A stretch of DNA of 64,000 nt from Absidia repens (taxonomy: Eukaryota; Mucoromycota; Mucoromycetes; Mucorales; Cunninghamellaceae): the NCBI GenBank assembly GCA_002105175.1, contig MCGE01000044.1, forward strand, positions 124,001 to 188,000. Reading direction: 5' to 3'. The notes beneath the pieces are model-generated. The model saw only the letters and a list, made by a program, of their open reading frames with translations. It was not told where the DNA came from and made no database searches. Within the stretch, counting starts at the first letter, position 1. Each line of letters opens with the position of its first letter. A program made the translations under genes and the position numbers. Below, piece by piece: positions 34,575 through 47,093 of this stretch.

Positions 34575-36204
34575 TCAAACAGAGGTATTGGTGTAAATAA
34601 CCTTTGATATCTTGAATCCATTGAATTTGGAGGCAGCACAGATAGTATACGCACCCATGTTTTCCCAGTAAAGCCAATCGCCTTCTTCCAATAAGGGCAA
34701 TCGAGTTGATTTCGCCAAGCAATCAATAGAATCGCATGTGGGACCCCAAATAGAGCATTCGTAATCGGATTCATCTAATTGTTGACCATGAAGATAGCGA
34801 CCACTCTTGGTGAGAACACGGGGGATAACAATCTGATGATCGAACAAAATGCAATTGAATGCTCCGTACATCCCGTCATTGACATAGTCTACAAGAAAGA
34901 AAGAAAGCAAAGATGAGACATCTTCATGCAAGATCACTAGCTAAAACTCAAATACATGTTTCAAACCAGAAAAAAAAATCACTTACACATATAGGAGGAA
35001 TCATCTGTGCCTGAAGCTACGGTACGCCGCCCAATGATGTTGGTGCAAATCGTAAAGGCAGATGCAACATAATAGCGCCCAGGTTCGGCAATCACACGGA
35101 CTTGAGGAGAGAACAATTCATCGACCGCAGGACCCAAAATCGCCGCCACCTTTTCAAACGTAATCCCATCCTTCACATCCGCACCCGGAAAACCACCACC
35201 GACATCAAGCAAAGTAAAATTGAATCCCATGGCTTCGGCTTGATCAAAGACAGTACGCGCACGTAACACGGCATCCGAAAAAGCGTGTTCATCATGACAT
35301 CCACTTCCTACGTGGAAGCTAATTTAAAAAAAAAAAAAAAAAAAAGGTGAGTCATTTTTTGGGGGAGGTGATTGAATATTTTTTTTTCGACATACCTAAC
35401 ACCGATCACATTGAGAGACAATTCTTTGGCCACGCGAAGCAGATGATCCACGGTATCCAAAGGAGCACCAAACTTGAGACCAAGCTGACACAACGATTGG
35501 GAATCATCGGTCAAAATGCGAAGAACCAATTCAGCATCGGGATAAAGCGCCTTGATCTTGTAAAGTTCTTCAGCATTGTCAAACGTCATTTTAGCCACAT
35601 TTTGTTGAGCAACATATCGGATGTAAGATGCTTGTTTACAAGGATTGGCATAAATGATACGGCTAGGATCCACACCCAAATCAAGCACTTGTTGGATTTC
35701 AGATTTGCTTGCACAATCAAACCCAAGGCCTAACGATGCAAGAAGCTTGACCACCATAGGATCGGGGTTCGACTTGATAGCTATGAACGATTTGAGTCAA
35801 TTTCCCAAAAAAAAAAAATTAAAAAAAAAAAAGTTGAGTGATAATAAATGAAATATTTCCCGCAGAAGGCCGTCCCCGCTACACACACATATATATATAT
35901 GCTCTACTATTGTTGTTGACAGTTTAGATTCCTTACCAAAATGAGGTTCAATTCTTGGCAAAAGTCTAGTCCAGCGTAAATGTTGACGATACACTTCACC
36001 CAAGTCACCAATAAAGAAAGCGTCTTCTTGATCAGTTTCCCACTTGACACGAGAATGAGAGTCCAGTTTTTGTTTGGCAGCATCGTGGACAGACATATTG
36101 TAGACAGTGGCAATACCTTGGTCAATAGTAGAGTCTTTTGTGATAGGACCAACATTAAAACCAGTTTGTTGATTGAAGACCGCAGTTTCAAGTTGAGGAA
36201 TCAT
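34575..36204 (-). CDS. SPE1: Ornithine decarboxylase
   Basis: Four exons (36204-35937, 35780-35396, 35318-34987, 34888-34575) give 432 residues. Motifs in order: the PLP-lysine region (PHFAIKSNPDP, equivalent to YAVKCN), GFDCASKSEIQ, the glycine loop LLDVGGGFPGAD, EPGRYYVASAFT (PLP phosphate binding), YVNDGMYGAFN, and WGPTCDSIDCL with the catalytic cysteine from the partner subunit. The enzyme makes putrescine from ornithine, the first committed polyamine step, and works as a homodimer (family knowledge). The PLP-lysine motif is spelled unusually (AIKSN rather than AVKCN) but keeps the lysine; it is assembled across the first splice junction. Fungal ODC is normally controlled by antizyme; nothing in this window shows that. 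Confidence 0.96.
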
Positions 36205-39118
36205 GGCAACAAAAAAAGAGAGATAGAGAACAGATGAGGAGAGGAGTTAAGAGTAAGAGAGTGAGTGATGAAATAAAGTGAAGAGTGTGTGGATAGAGAA
36301 AGAGAAAGAAAAATAGAATAAAAGGAGAGGGATATAAATATTTCTAATGGAAGAAGGGCTAGAGAGATAAAGTTTGAAGTATGATGATATAAAAATAACG
36401 CAAGTTGTAATAAAGAGAGCTATATATCAGCAGATTCAGCGAAGCCAAGGGGGAAAACCTCGTCGGTTGAATAAGCTATTCAAAAGTCTTTTTCTTGAGG
36501 ACGTGATGGATGTTCGAACTGCCTCTATTAGAACAGTCCGAGTATCAAAAAAAATTGGGGGGTGGGAGGTTATAAAAGAATAACAAATGTGTGTATAAAA
36601 GCAAAAAAGAAAATGTTTTTCTTTTAGACACAAAATAAAGCAAGGGAGAAAAAAAGAGAGAGAGAGAAAAAAAAAATTGGGGAGGAAAAAAAAATTGATA
36701 TTTATTTGCCTCAATGGTTTTTTTTTTTTTTTAGTCCAGTCCTGCGATGGGGGGTGACTGGGATTTTTTTTTATCTGATCCAGACGGAAATCTATGTACC
36801 ACCGTAAATCTGATTGAAAGAATAAACTACACATATGACAATCGATTTATATTTCGCTTTTTGAAACTAGTAAAGAAAAAACTGTAAACTTACTGATCAT
36901 CAGTAATCTTAAAACGAATTAATAAAAAAAAATCGATGGTTGGATATTCTACCGAAAATGAAAAAGTCTCTTCCATTTCCAGTCGTAGATTCATGTTGGG
37001 AAAATGACGACAAGGCACTTGTGGCAATGACAAGCACCCAAAAAAAACGAGGTTTCTTTTTTTAAAATCCGTTGTCTGGTAACAATACACTAGAATTAAA
37101 AAAGATCGGGTCTAAAAGATTAAAATACTATTTCCTTTTTCTTATCTGATCATGATCATCTATCTCTCTTTATTACATTCTGCATTATACACTTTTGTCA
37201 TTGTTTCAGAGTGCTTTTATTGCAGGCATATTTTCTTTTGCATGGATAATTGACACCAGATTCAATATTGATTTGACAAGGATAACCTTAAAAAAAGATC
37301 TGTTAGTAACTTGATTCATATCATGCATTCCGATTACGCCCGCTTGTTCATTTCATTTCTTCAATAGTTGTTTAACACCTGTTTGTTTCCACCGTAGTTG
37401 GTATCGTGTCGCAGCGGCACCAACAGCAGCAGCAGCAGCACATCGACCATTATGTATCTGTAAAACCATGCAGTTGTTAAGGACATCGTCATGAACTATA
37501 TTTCCCCGAGAACAACCGAGTTTTTATTTTTTCAAACACTATCCAGTCGTTGGGGTTATTTTTCGGGGATGGAGGCGTGAAATTACTAACAGTACTGTCC
37601 AGTACGCACAGTACAATACATATGTTGACATCACCAACTAATCAGGATAAGATCATGATTAATTCCTGCAGCACATTAATGTTAAATCCAGTGTATTTCA
37701 GAGTACGTAATCGGACTCCTTTAAATTCAAAAGTCTGAATGGCATAAGAATTTTTCAGTGTCACCTTTGTTAAAAATAATATAATACCCGTGTACATTAC
37801 CTACAGCCGTAGTATAGAAATAATGAAAATGAGTAAAAGGGCATCTGGAAGACGACAAAAGAAGGCGTTCAATTTATGCAATCCCTTATCATTGATGAAC
37901 AAACATAAACGAAATATATTGATACTATAAGGTTCACGGCGTGTCTTTTTTTTTCAATCGTCCAATACCCTGGGAAAGACGAGATAATGATAAGAGTGGG
38001 ACAAAAAAATAAACTGAGTGATACATTGATTTTTATTGATAATAGGGAAAATATACTACAAACTACAAATAATCCAGTGTGTAAGAGACGAACAAGGCTA
38101 AACTATACTACAGTACTACAAAAATACAGGACAATCCACAAATCATAACCACCATTCATTAATTGCAAATCGTAGGATAATAATATATGTACAGATGAGG
38201 CAGTTGGTTGGACAGTAAATTGGTATTGATAATGACAGGCACAGCGTCACCGCTCTCGTTTGATTGTAAGAAAAGGTCTACAACAACAACAACAACAACA
38301 ACAAAAAAAAACAAGGTAATTGAGCGATTTAGAAAAATAATGTGGAAGTTTATTTCTTAATCTTTTACAATAAAAACCCTTTCATATACAGTATGTCATA
38401 GGTCCAGGAAGGTCGCCATCAGCTTGCACCACCAGTACAGTAGTCCCATTTCGTATAGTTTATGTTATCGTTGGCGCTGCTATTCCATCGGCTATTGCAT
38501 GAACATGTGAACATCCATTGAAAAACTGGTCTATGTCTGTATGTCACCGCAGTCGTATGTCGGTTTTGTAAATAGTTCATGGCAGTTTCAATCTCATCGC
38601 ATTGAGACTAGGGAAGATGCATTGTATTGTACGCCAGAAGCAGAGGTATTCCCCTAGCTAAGCACAAAAAAATGTACAACTGAGTATATTTGTCCAATAG
38701 AATGATAAAGTTAAAAAAACCATCGGGTGTATAAAAGAGAATAAAAAATAACTGTAGCGCAAAGAAAAAGGAAAAAAAAAAAAAAAAAAAGATAAAAACC
38801 TGGAGACCCTTTTTTTTAGCTTCATTTCATTTCCCGCTTTTGCCAAATTCAAAAAGTAAAAGCCTTGTTTCAAGGAAACCATTTCACTTCCCGCTCGATG
38901 ATAATTTTCTTTTCCATCATTATTCACTTTCTGTATTATATTTAATACATAAAAGTGTACCTAAAACATTTCTGTCAACAGGTAGTATATTTCAGTTCCA
39001 TTATTTAGTAAACAGAAGTATTTTAAGAGAGAAACAACAAAAAACCTCTCGACCAATCAAATTTACGAACGGTTTAATGTGCTTTATAATGTACCTCATG
39101 ATTTTTTAAAACATGAAT
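36205..39118. other. Long gene-poor interval upstream of tRNA-Asp
   Basis: About 2.9 kb. Includes the ODC promoter and leader, T/A tracts (36719-36732, 38772-38790), a (CAG)n-type run near 37425-37440, and an (AAC)n run near 38282-38303. An open minus-strand frame of 63 codons (38607-38419) with an acceptor-like CCCTAG in front is discussed under findings. I see no gene I can support. Confidence 0.4.
36331..36342 (-). promoter_or_regulatory. TATA box of ornithine decarboxylase
   Basis: On the minus strand reads AAATATTTATATCC, about 127 bp before the ATG at 36204. The leader between them is GA/CT-rich and lacks a convincing upstream ATG frame. Confidence 0.5.
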
Positions 39119-39190
39119 TCTTAGATAGTATAGTGGTTAGTATCCCCGCCTGTCACGCGGGAGACCGGGGTTCAATTCCCCGTCTGAGAG
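39119..39190 (+). tRNA. tRNA-Asp (anticodon GTC)
   Basis: 72 nt, no intron. Acceptor arms TCTTAGA / TCTGAGA pair with one G-T wobble, discriminator G. The anticodon arm is CCCGC-CTGTCAC-GCGGG with anticodon GTC. The T arm is CGGGG-TTCAATT-CCCCG, containing a good B box (GGTTCAATTCC). The D arm contains the A box (TAGTGGTTAGTA). Followed within a few bases by T-rich runs suited to Pol III termination (39196 onward). The DNA carries no CCA, as usual in eukaryotes. Confidence 0.95.
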
Positions 39191-39391
39191 CTCTTCTTTT
39201 TCTTTTTTTTTGAAATATTTTGACCCCTGAAGTGTCAAACTGTCATGTTGCGGCTAAATTTGTGATTTTAGTCCAACTGGATTGTGTTTTTGTAGGTTTT
39301 TTATGTTTTTCTGGGTTGAATAGGATGTCTTGAGTTATCCTTTAGTATAGCTTTTGCTGGTTTAGAGCTCGAAAATAAATTTGTTCCTTGG

Positions 39392-39757
39392 GCGGAATTT
39401 GAAATATCTTGTTCCTGAATCGGACAAAAATAGAATTGATAGTAGTGAGCACCAGAACTTTTGTAGATAAAGTCCAACTGTAGAGAAAGTTTATAAAAAA
39501 TAAACTTGGAAGTGTAAAATAAAATAAAAATAAAAAGTATTGACCTTAGTTGGTTCAATAAAAATAAATGTATAACACACAGTAAAAAATAAAAGGAGGT
39601 TTCTATGATCCAATAGAAACGGTAGATAACTTGGTGGTGTAAAGACCTTTGTACCAAGTTTTATTTGTTAATATTGAGAAAACTTGATAAAAAACTAAAG
39701 ATTTTGAAATTGTTGAAGAAAAAGGTGGGGTATTTATACTAATTTCAAAATATGGGA
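39392..39757. repeat. Direct repeat A next to tRNA-Asp (LTR-like)
   Basis: Shares long blocks with repeat B about 600 bp downstream: GGAATTTGAAATAT, GTAGTGAGCACCAGAACTTT, AAGTATTGACC, GGTTCAATAAAAAT, CAATAGAAAC, TTTGTACCAAGTTTTATTT and GTATTTATACTAA, all in the same order. AATAAAA motifs sit inside. Size (about 0.37 kb), direct orientation and position about 200 bp downstream of a tRNA gene are reminiscent of solo or paired LTRs. No protein-coding remnant lies between the copies. Confidence 0.7.
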
Positions 39758-39971
39758 TAAGGTATATGCATGGGAATTGGGAGCGGGGTTGTTGTAGGCA
39801 ATTGTCAAGGTTGGATAAATTAAAATAAATAAATAAAGGTTTTACTAATCCATCGCCCAGCCAAGAGCGTCGTTGATGATGTTGTTGTTGATGTTGATGT
39901 TGTTGATGTTGTTGTTGGGAGCGGACTCAGGCCGATCCTCGACAATAGCGAGGATCAAAAAATATTTTCCC

Positions 39972-40377
39972 CTGAATCGGAATTTGAAATGTACTTTTTT
40001 GTTTACTTGAAAATCTATAGAGAGCACCAAATTTATATTTGATTATAAGTAGTGAGCACCAGAACTTTTGTAGATGAAGTCCAACTTGGAATAAAAGAAG
40101 TTTTATAAAAAAATAAAAACTTGATAAAATAAAATAAAAAGTATTGACCTTTGTTGGTTCAATAAAAATAGTGTATAATACACAGTAGTAAAGGAATTGT
40201 ATTAAAAAATAAAGGAAGGATCTATTATCCAATAGAAACAGTAGATAATTTGGTGTGTAATAACCTTTGTACCAAGTTTTATTTAATAAAATGGGGAAAC
40301 TGAAAAAAAAAAATACAAGAATATGGTCATTAAAGTTTTTTTTTTTGAAGGTATTTATACTAAATTTTTATAATGTT
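39972..40377. repeat. Direct repeat B (LTR-like)
   Basis: Second copy of the 39392-39757 unit, same orientation, visibly diverged with small indels. The spacer between copies is about 215 bp and carries a GTT/GAT microsatellite (about 39875-39920). Confidence 0.7.
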
Positions 40378-40589
40378 TCATGTGCGACGCACGACACCCA
40401 ACTATGCGTGAGGCACACACATACATACCCCACCAAATCTTCCAATCATGCTTCTTTATTCATTGCCCAGGTGATATTCTCGTTCCATCCAAACAACTCT
40501 CCAGGTTGAGACCATCCATTACACCACAAACGACAGAAGTTACCTTTTTTGGTAAAAGAGCTCGAAACAAGACAGTAACGGACCTCAAT

Positions 40590-41560
40590 AATACTTACTA
40601 CATGGCTTGCAGGAGTACGTCAAGACAATTTCGGAAAGATTCATTTAAATGATGGGTCAAGCAGGAAGGTAATCATCTTTAATGATAGTAAGTGATCTAA
40701 GATTCCCTACCAGCAGGTTGTGGGTCGTTTAACAGGAAAAGTTTTCGTAGTGGGGTGAACGAAAAAGGGTAAACGTGTTTATTGGAAAATTCATAAACAG
40801 CTACAATAGCAACATTGTTCTCTATATGATAATTCAGAGGATGGTAAATAAAGAAGTATGTTTTTATTTGAAGTATACGGCTATATACTAAAACAAATGG
40901 AATGGCGACCATTGTATTAAGGGATCTATTATAAATATCTATTGGAAGACGAAGCATAAGGAAGAGCTATGTGATATTTGAAGAATGGTCAACACTACTC
41001 TAAAGGAACAATCGTAAAAAGGTTGCTATATAATTTACAATTCATGATAAATACAATAAAGTGAGACTTTTATTGAAGCCTAACAATTGTCAACGCTAAT
41101 GTATGTGGCGATGATAAAAAGAAGGATCTCTTGTAGGAGGCATGAGAGAGATTAATGCAACATCTTTCACTCAAGTATGTAAAAAGAGACATATTTTATT
41201 CTGGTTTAGATACAGATTATGGATAAACTAGACTATATATACTAAGCTAATGAAGGCTCCAAAAAGCCAACTACGGTTTTTCCAAAATCCTGAATTCAAA
41301 ATGAAAGGGGTGTCCCATGCATCTTGTAATCTCTGAGCTAAAAACCCTTCTAAACTAATCGTGAAACTATTCTAAGTCCACCATAACCTCAAAAAAAAAA
41401 AAAAAAAAAAAAAAAGATGGGAAGAAAAGGAAGACGAAAAAAAGAAAAATGTGAGATACCACAGAAAATAATATCCACGTGGACGGGGTTTGAACTACGC
41501 TTTTTTTTTTTTGTCCAGATAGGATTTTAATAGCCCTGTAGGCTCAGAAACCAAAAAAAA
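40590..41560 (-). repeat. Dispersed intergenic element, copy 4
   Basis: On the minus strand: GTCCACGTGG box (about 41475-41484), core at 41250-41385 with AGAGATTACAAGATGCATGG, AATAAAATATG (about 41195-41205), AAATAAAAACAT (about 40860) and GTTGCTATTGTAGCTGTTT (about 40796-40815). Followed by less conserved 3' sequence. An A run (41392-41415) interrupts the copy between core and box. Confidence 0.75.
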
Positions 41561-42012
41561 CACACTCATCTAAAAGACTATAGAGGACTGGGCAGGACAA
41601 TTATAAAACCGCGTATGTTTTGATCACTTACTTTATCATTGGTACAGTACTTCATCGATACACATTGGTATGCTAACAGGCTCATTTGAGAACAGATGCC
41701 CCCCACATGTCTGGTATAAATCATAATAATAATAATATTTTTAGGTAATAGGACGATATATTTCATCCGTATCACACACAACAAAGTACTATCAATCGCT
41801 CAGTGTGTTCATTCAACTGCCGAACATCATGCGTGCACCTTTTCCACCATAAATTGATCATACAAAACATTTAACAATACCATTATCTTATTCCTAAACT
41901 ATACCTATTTTTATTTGTTTATATATTCAGCTACCCATCAAAATAACAACAAAAATAAAAAAAAAAGCTATATTACTTAAACATACTAATAACTGGTAAA
42001 TCCCGGTATAAA
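41561..42012. other. DPH6 3' flank
   Basis: AT-rich sequence with (TAA)n near 41723-41740 and an A run near 41958. No gene seen. Confidence 0.45.
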
Positions 42013-43290
42013 CTAATCCTTGTCTTCCAAATGGCATTTCTTCAGTCGAAGGTATCCAACAGGAGCAAATGCATCGTCAGAATGAATCACCACTTCAGTT
42101 TCATCTCTGTATATATGAAAAAAGAAAACCCACTGATGTTAGGAAAAAAAAAAGATCCCACACATCTAGTCTTCTGATGAACTTACAAAACAATACGCTT
42201 TTTGAATAATGGGCAATCCAGTGTAAATGTTTCATATTCGCCACCTTCACCACAAATATGGAGATCGTATTTATCGTTCTAAAAACAACAAACAAGACAA
42301 ATAGTGAGTATCAATATCTTATCTATATTCCTTTCGGTTATTCCCTCCCCCTCCCCGTTGTGCGGTATTACCAAAGAGCATAATTCAGGATACATTTGTT
42401 CTAGCGTTTTGCCAAGATGAGATGATTTCAGGCCCATTGCTGCGACCTTGATCAAAATAGCATTGACGCCAGCATCCACCATTTCCGCCAACAATTCCTT
42501 TTGGTTTCGTTCCCAGAGATACGCAAGTGATGTCAATCCCAATCGTTCGCAACTAAAAAACAAGACCAAAAAAAAAAAAAAAAAAAAAAAAAAGGCGGCA
42601 CCGTATCAGTCGTTTGCCACTTTTTGGAATGTCCTTTTTTTTTTTGTTGACCTTACACATGTTCTACACGGACACGTTGGTAATTTGACAAGATGGCACC
42701 AACAGAGACGCCCTTAATATCAGGATGTTTTTCCTAGATGCATAAATTGTTTCCCCCCACAAATAAAAAGTAAGAAGGCAAAGATAAAACATGACAATAT
42801 TTCATCTCTTTCATATGGTGACATATAATGCTTACCAAGATTTCTTTTAATAAAAAGAACAGGTCTTCTGTTTCATCATTGTGCGTCAGTGTATATTCAG
42901 ATTCTTGAGCAATAGGCTGGCCAGTGATGTCGCGTCGGTAAAGAGGCAATTCCATACAATCAGCATAAAAGTGAATCGCATCGTGTCCCACTGTTTGATA
43001 CATATAACTGTCAAGTTCGTCTATCGAAACGTAAAGTAACTCATGAGTCTATACGAGCTCTTTTGCTTTCTTTTTTCCTTATTCATATTCCCTATGTAGC
43101 TCCTACCTTTTCCTGCTGCAGTTGGTGGTTTCAAATTGGCCAAAGCGACAATCTCATGGCCATGAGCAACGCATTGCATCATATTGTAGGCACTATCTTT
43201 TCCACCACTACAAAATAGACCAAGACGTCAGACACAAGCACTACCATGAGTGAGTATTTTGCCTTACCTTACCAAACCAAGTACTTTCAT
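42013..43290 (-). CDS. DPH6: Diphthine--ammonia ligase (Dph6)
   Basis: Seven exons (43290-43268, 43207-43107, 43020-42836, 42733-42657, 42552-42372, 42278-42187, 42106-42013) give 250 residues; human DPH6 is 267. The N-terminal PP-loop [20 protein letters not shown] is formed by joining the 23-nt first exon to exon 2. The donor must be the second of two tandem GTAAGG sites (GGTAAG|GTAAGG) to keep the frame. Family motifs follow: [72 protein letters not shown]. Role: the last step of diphthamide formation on translation elongation factor 2, using ATP and ammonia (family knowledge). It lacks the C-terminal YjgF-like domains of the long yeast form. Confidence 0.95.
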
Positions 43291-44418
43291 ATTCGGGGAG
43301 TAAAAAGATGGAAGAAGAAAAGCAGGAGAGAGAGGTTGGAAAGAAAGTGAGAAATCTCATTGGAACTCCACTTTTTTTTTTTTGAGGCTGGGAAACGAGT
43401 GAGAGACAGAGATAACGAATTACAACCCCGCCTATCAACATTCACAAAAGTAAATATTGATAGAAACCCACAATAGTATTATCCTATCGTCCCATAGCAA
43501 CCATTGCGCCACAGCAGGAGGAGGGAAAATCAGAGTTTAGGTTACTTGGAACAAAAAAGTCTTATCGTTTTTAAATCATATCATGTTTTCCCGTTTGGGT
43601 GAAGACTAAAAAAAAGGAGAAGGGTCAGTAAACTCGGGAACACGGCGGTAGCTCAAAATAGGTGTGGCTTTTTTTAAGCTCAATAAATTTTTTTTGACAG
43701 GAAAGTTATAAAAGCAGGGCAGTTTAATGCACCTTTTCAGCACTTCTTTTTCTTAACTTTTTTACTGTTTGACTTTTTGGACTTTTGATAGTGATAGCTT
43801 GTTTGTGAAAATAAACATTTTTGTTTTGACCCTATTTTTTTTTGTAGCTTGGTAAGGAAATGAATCTAATTAAATATATACCTGTTAAATCAGTCAATGC
43901 TTGATTTTTCTTAACTCAATTCTTTTTTTCGTATAGTAGTTTTTTGTTATCAATGTTTCTGGGATTTGTGTATATAGTGTATATAATATTTATAGTTTAA
44001 ATAGTATATATGTTTTTAGAGAGATGCTATTGAAATGATTACTATGTAATATACATGATGATACTCCATCATAGGATGGTTGACTGAATCTTGCTTGATG
44101 AGTCAAAATATGCACCACCACTCTGATTGTTCCATAGTAATCATTACGATGACTCATTTTTTTTTAAAAATAAAAAAATTATTTGACTCATTTTCTAAAA
44201 AAAAAGACTTGGTTGTTTGGACTGGGGATATTCAGTGGAATGGTTGGGTGCTGTTGCTGGAACGGACTCAGAAAAAAAAAAGATCTCTTTTCAGATCAGA
44301 CAGTCACCGGCATGGGCGGGCGGGACTTTATCGATTTAAAGGCAAATCCTATTTTTCTCCACTTTTTTTTTTCTTTTTACCTTTTTCCTTCAACACTTTT
44401 TTTAACTATATTCTCATA
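43291..44418. other. Divergent intergenic region, DPH6 / ADE16-17
   Basis: About 1.1 kb. A GACTTTTTGGACTTT segment and AATAAACATTTT (43772-43822) loosely recall the 3' part of the dispersed element core, but similarity is too short to call. T/C-rich leader (44368-44400) precedes the plus-strand ATG. No gene seen. Confidence 0.4.
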
Positions 44419-46630
44419 ATGTCTCAAAAGATTGGTATGTTCCATAAGAGAAATATTTTTGTTGGCATTGATACTTCGTTTGACTAACTCTTTATAAAAC
44501 AATTTCTTATGATAGCCATCCTCTCCGTCTATGACAAGACTGGTCTCTTGGACTTCGCCAAAGAACTTCACGCCTTGAACGTTCGTCTTCTTGGGTCTGG
44601 TGGAACTGCCAAGTTGGTCCGTAACGCCGGTATCCCTATTGGGTAAGTTTATATTAAAAACCGTAGAGAAGAACTAGTGTGGAGAACGCGTGAGAAACGG
44701 TTGGGTCATTCTATTGGATTGGGGAAAACTCTTCGGGGCGGGCTTTTGATAAACTGATACACTTATTACGGATTTTCTCGTTTTGAAAATAGTGATGTCT
44801 CTGAAATTACCAAGGCTCCTGAAATGTTGGGTGGCCGCGTCAAGACTTTGCATCCTGCTGTGCACGGTGGTATCTTGGCTCGAAACATTGAAAGTGACGA
44901 AAAGGATCTCGCTGAACAACACATTGATAAGATCGATATTGTCGTGTGTAACTTGTATCCCTTCAAGGAAACCATTGCCAACCCTGATGTTACTATTCCT
45001 CAAGCTGTGGAAGAAATCGATATTGGTAAGTTTATATAGGATAGAGATGAGGGAACAATCGACTCCTGGCAAAAAAAAAAAAACCAAAGAAAAACAATGA
45101 GACTCACATCTTCGATTTTTTTTGTCTGTTAGGTGGTGTTACTTTACTCCGTGCTGCTGCCAAGAACCACGGTCGCGTTTCCATTGTCTCTGATCCTTCT
45201 GACTATACTACTGTCATTGCTGAACTCAAGAATGGTCAAGTGTCTCAAGATACTCGCAACACTCTTGCCTTGAAGGCATTCAACCATACCTCCGACTATG
45301 ATGAAGCTATCTCCAACTACTTCCGTCAACAATACTCCAAGGATGTCGCCATGATGCCTCTCCGTTACGGTGCCAACCCTCATCAAAAGCCTGCTCAAAT
45401 CTACACTAAGGAAGCCAAGTTGCCTGTGACCGTCCTCTCTGGTTCTCCCGGCTACATCAACTTTTTGGATGCCTTGAATGCCTGGGGTCTTGTCAAAGAG
45501 CTCAAGGAAGCCACTGGTATTGCCGCTGCTGCTTCTTTCAAACACGTTTCCCCCGCCGGTGCTGCTATTGGTCTTCCCTTGAATGATACTGACAAGAAGG
45601 TGTACCAAGTCGATGATCTTAAGGAACCTTTGACTCCCTTGGCCAATGCGTATGCTCGTGCCCGTGGTGCTGATCGTATGTCCTCTTTTGGTGACTTTAT
45701 TGCCTTGTCTGATAATGTGGATGTGGCTACTGCTCGTATCATCTCTCGTGAAGTCTCTGATGGTGTGATTGCTCCTGGTTATGATGAAGCTGCTCTTGAC
45801 ATTTTAAAAAAGAAGAAGGCTGGCAAATACTGTGTTCTTCAAATGGATCCCACTTATGTCCCTGCCGATCAAGAATTGAGACAAGTCTATGGTTTATTCT
45901 TGGAACAAAAACGTAACAACATCAAGATTGAACCCTCCTTGTTTGCCAACGTTGTCACCAAGAACAAACAAGTAAGTTGAATTTCATTCATTAGGGGAAT
46001 GTGTATAGGATGGTTTGAAAATGGATAAAAATATATCTGACCCACCCCACCTCCACTTTTCTTTTTTTTTTTATCTAGTTGCCCGAACAAGCTCTTATCG
46101 ATTTGACAGTGGCCACCATTGCTCTCAAGTATACTCAATCCAACTCGGTTTGCTACGCCAAGAATGGTATGGTGATCGGTCTCGGTGCTGGTCAACAATC
46201 CCGTATTCACTGTACTCGTCTTGCCGGTGACAAGGCCGACAACTGGTGGTTACGCCATCATCCCAAGGTGCTTGCCTTCGACTTCAACAAGACCGCCAAG
46301 CGTGCCGACAAATCCAATGCCATTGATCTCTATGTAACCAACCAAATTGGTGAAGGTGAAGAACGTGAAGCCTGGGAATCTTTCTTCAACACCATCCCTG
46401 AACCTTTGACTGCTGATGAACGCAAGACTTGGATGGCTCAATTCAACGACTCTGTTGTGTCTTCCGATGCCTTCTTCCCCTTCTCTGACAATGTGTTCCG
46501 TGCTCGCCGATCAGGTGTCAAATACATTGCTGCACCCTCTGGCTCCGTTCAAGATGGTGTGGTCATCGCTGCTGCCGATGCCAATGATATGGTCTTGGCT
46601 CATACCAACTTGCGTCTCTTCCATCATTAA
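44419..46630 (+). CDS. ADE17: Bifunctional AICAR transformylase / IMP cyclohydrolase
   Basis: Five exons (44419-44434, 44516-44642, 44793-45025, 45133-45971, 46079-46630) give 588 residues, as in yeast Ade16/Ade17 (591-592). The N-terminal IMP cyclohydrolase/MGS-like domain (about 1-200) has [56 protein letters not shown] and NLYPFKETI. The C-terminal AICARFT domain has [30 protein letters not shown] and [20 protein letters not shown]. It catalyses the last two steps of purine synthesis to IMP. Codon use is strongly biased to C/G-ending codons compared with neighbours, suggesting high expression. Either paralog name (ADE16 or ADE17) would fit. Confidence 0.97.
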
Positions 46631-46999
46631 TTTTTTGAGGCACCAACTCATCCAGACACACACGCACACACCTTCTCATATTCATATATATAGCTTTTAC
46701 TCACACACACACACTCCCCCCCCCCACATTTTTTTCAATTGTCGAAAATAAAAAATCTCATTGATTGTTCTTGTATTTTTTTTGATTGTTTTCTTTTTTT
46801 GGAGGGAAGGGGTTTTATCTGGATGTTACATGCATGGGCTTTGAAACCAATCTTTGTTTGATCTCTTGACTTCCAAAAAAAAAAAAGAGTGAGCGGAATT
46901 TCAAAAGGCTAAAGAAAGAAACCCTCCCAGCTATTTTAATTTTTTCTTTCTTTCCCTTTTTGCGCGCTCTTTCTTTTTTAAACTCTTGTATAACTAACT
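46631..46999. other. Short intergenic region, ADE17 / CNB1
   Basis: CA repeats (46655-46712) and a C run (46715-46723) in the 3' UTR, AATAAAAAATC near 46746, and a T/C-rich leader just before CNB1. No gene. Confidence 0.5.
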
Positions 47000-47062
47000 A
47001 TGGGGCAATCAGGGTCACATCTTGAGGATATGGTGAATTCCTCCAACTGTAAGTTGCTTTTA

Positions 47063-47093
<31 letters not shown>

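Noticed and set aside
36436..36834. 132-codon minus-strand frame and overlapping 69-codon plus-strand frame
   Set aside because: Both lie in A/T-tract-rich sequence upstream of ornithine decarboxylase, with no splice context or family resemblance.
37425..37440. CAG run as a possible poly-Gln/poly-Ala exon
   Set aside because: Two different frames are open for about 30 codons around it, with no splice sites or conserved flank; treated as a microsatellite.
38282..38303. Regularly spaced AAC repeats considered as CRISPR-like or coding
   Set aside because: Simple microsatellite in a eukaryotic intergenic region; no spacers.
43772..43825. Short similarity to the 3' side of the dispersed element core
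   Set aside because: Only GACTTTTTGGACTTT and an AATAAA-like motif match; too short and AT-rich to call a copy.
45144..45742. Two long minus-strand frames (154 and 96 codons)
   Set aside because: Antisense shadows of the ADE17 coding exon, which has clear AICARFT motifs on the plus strand.
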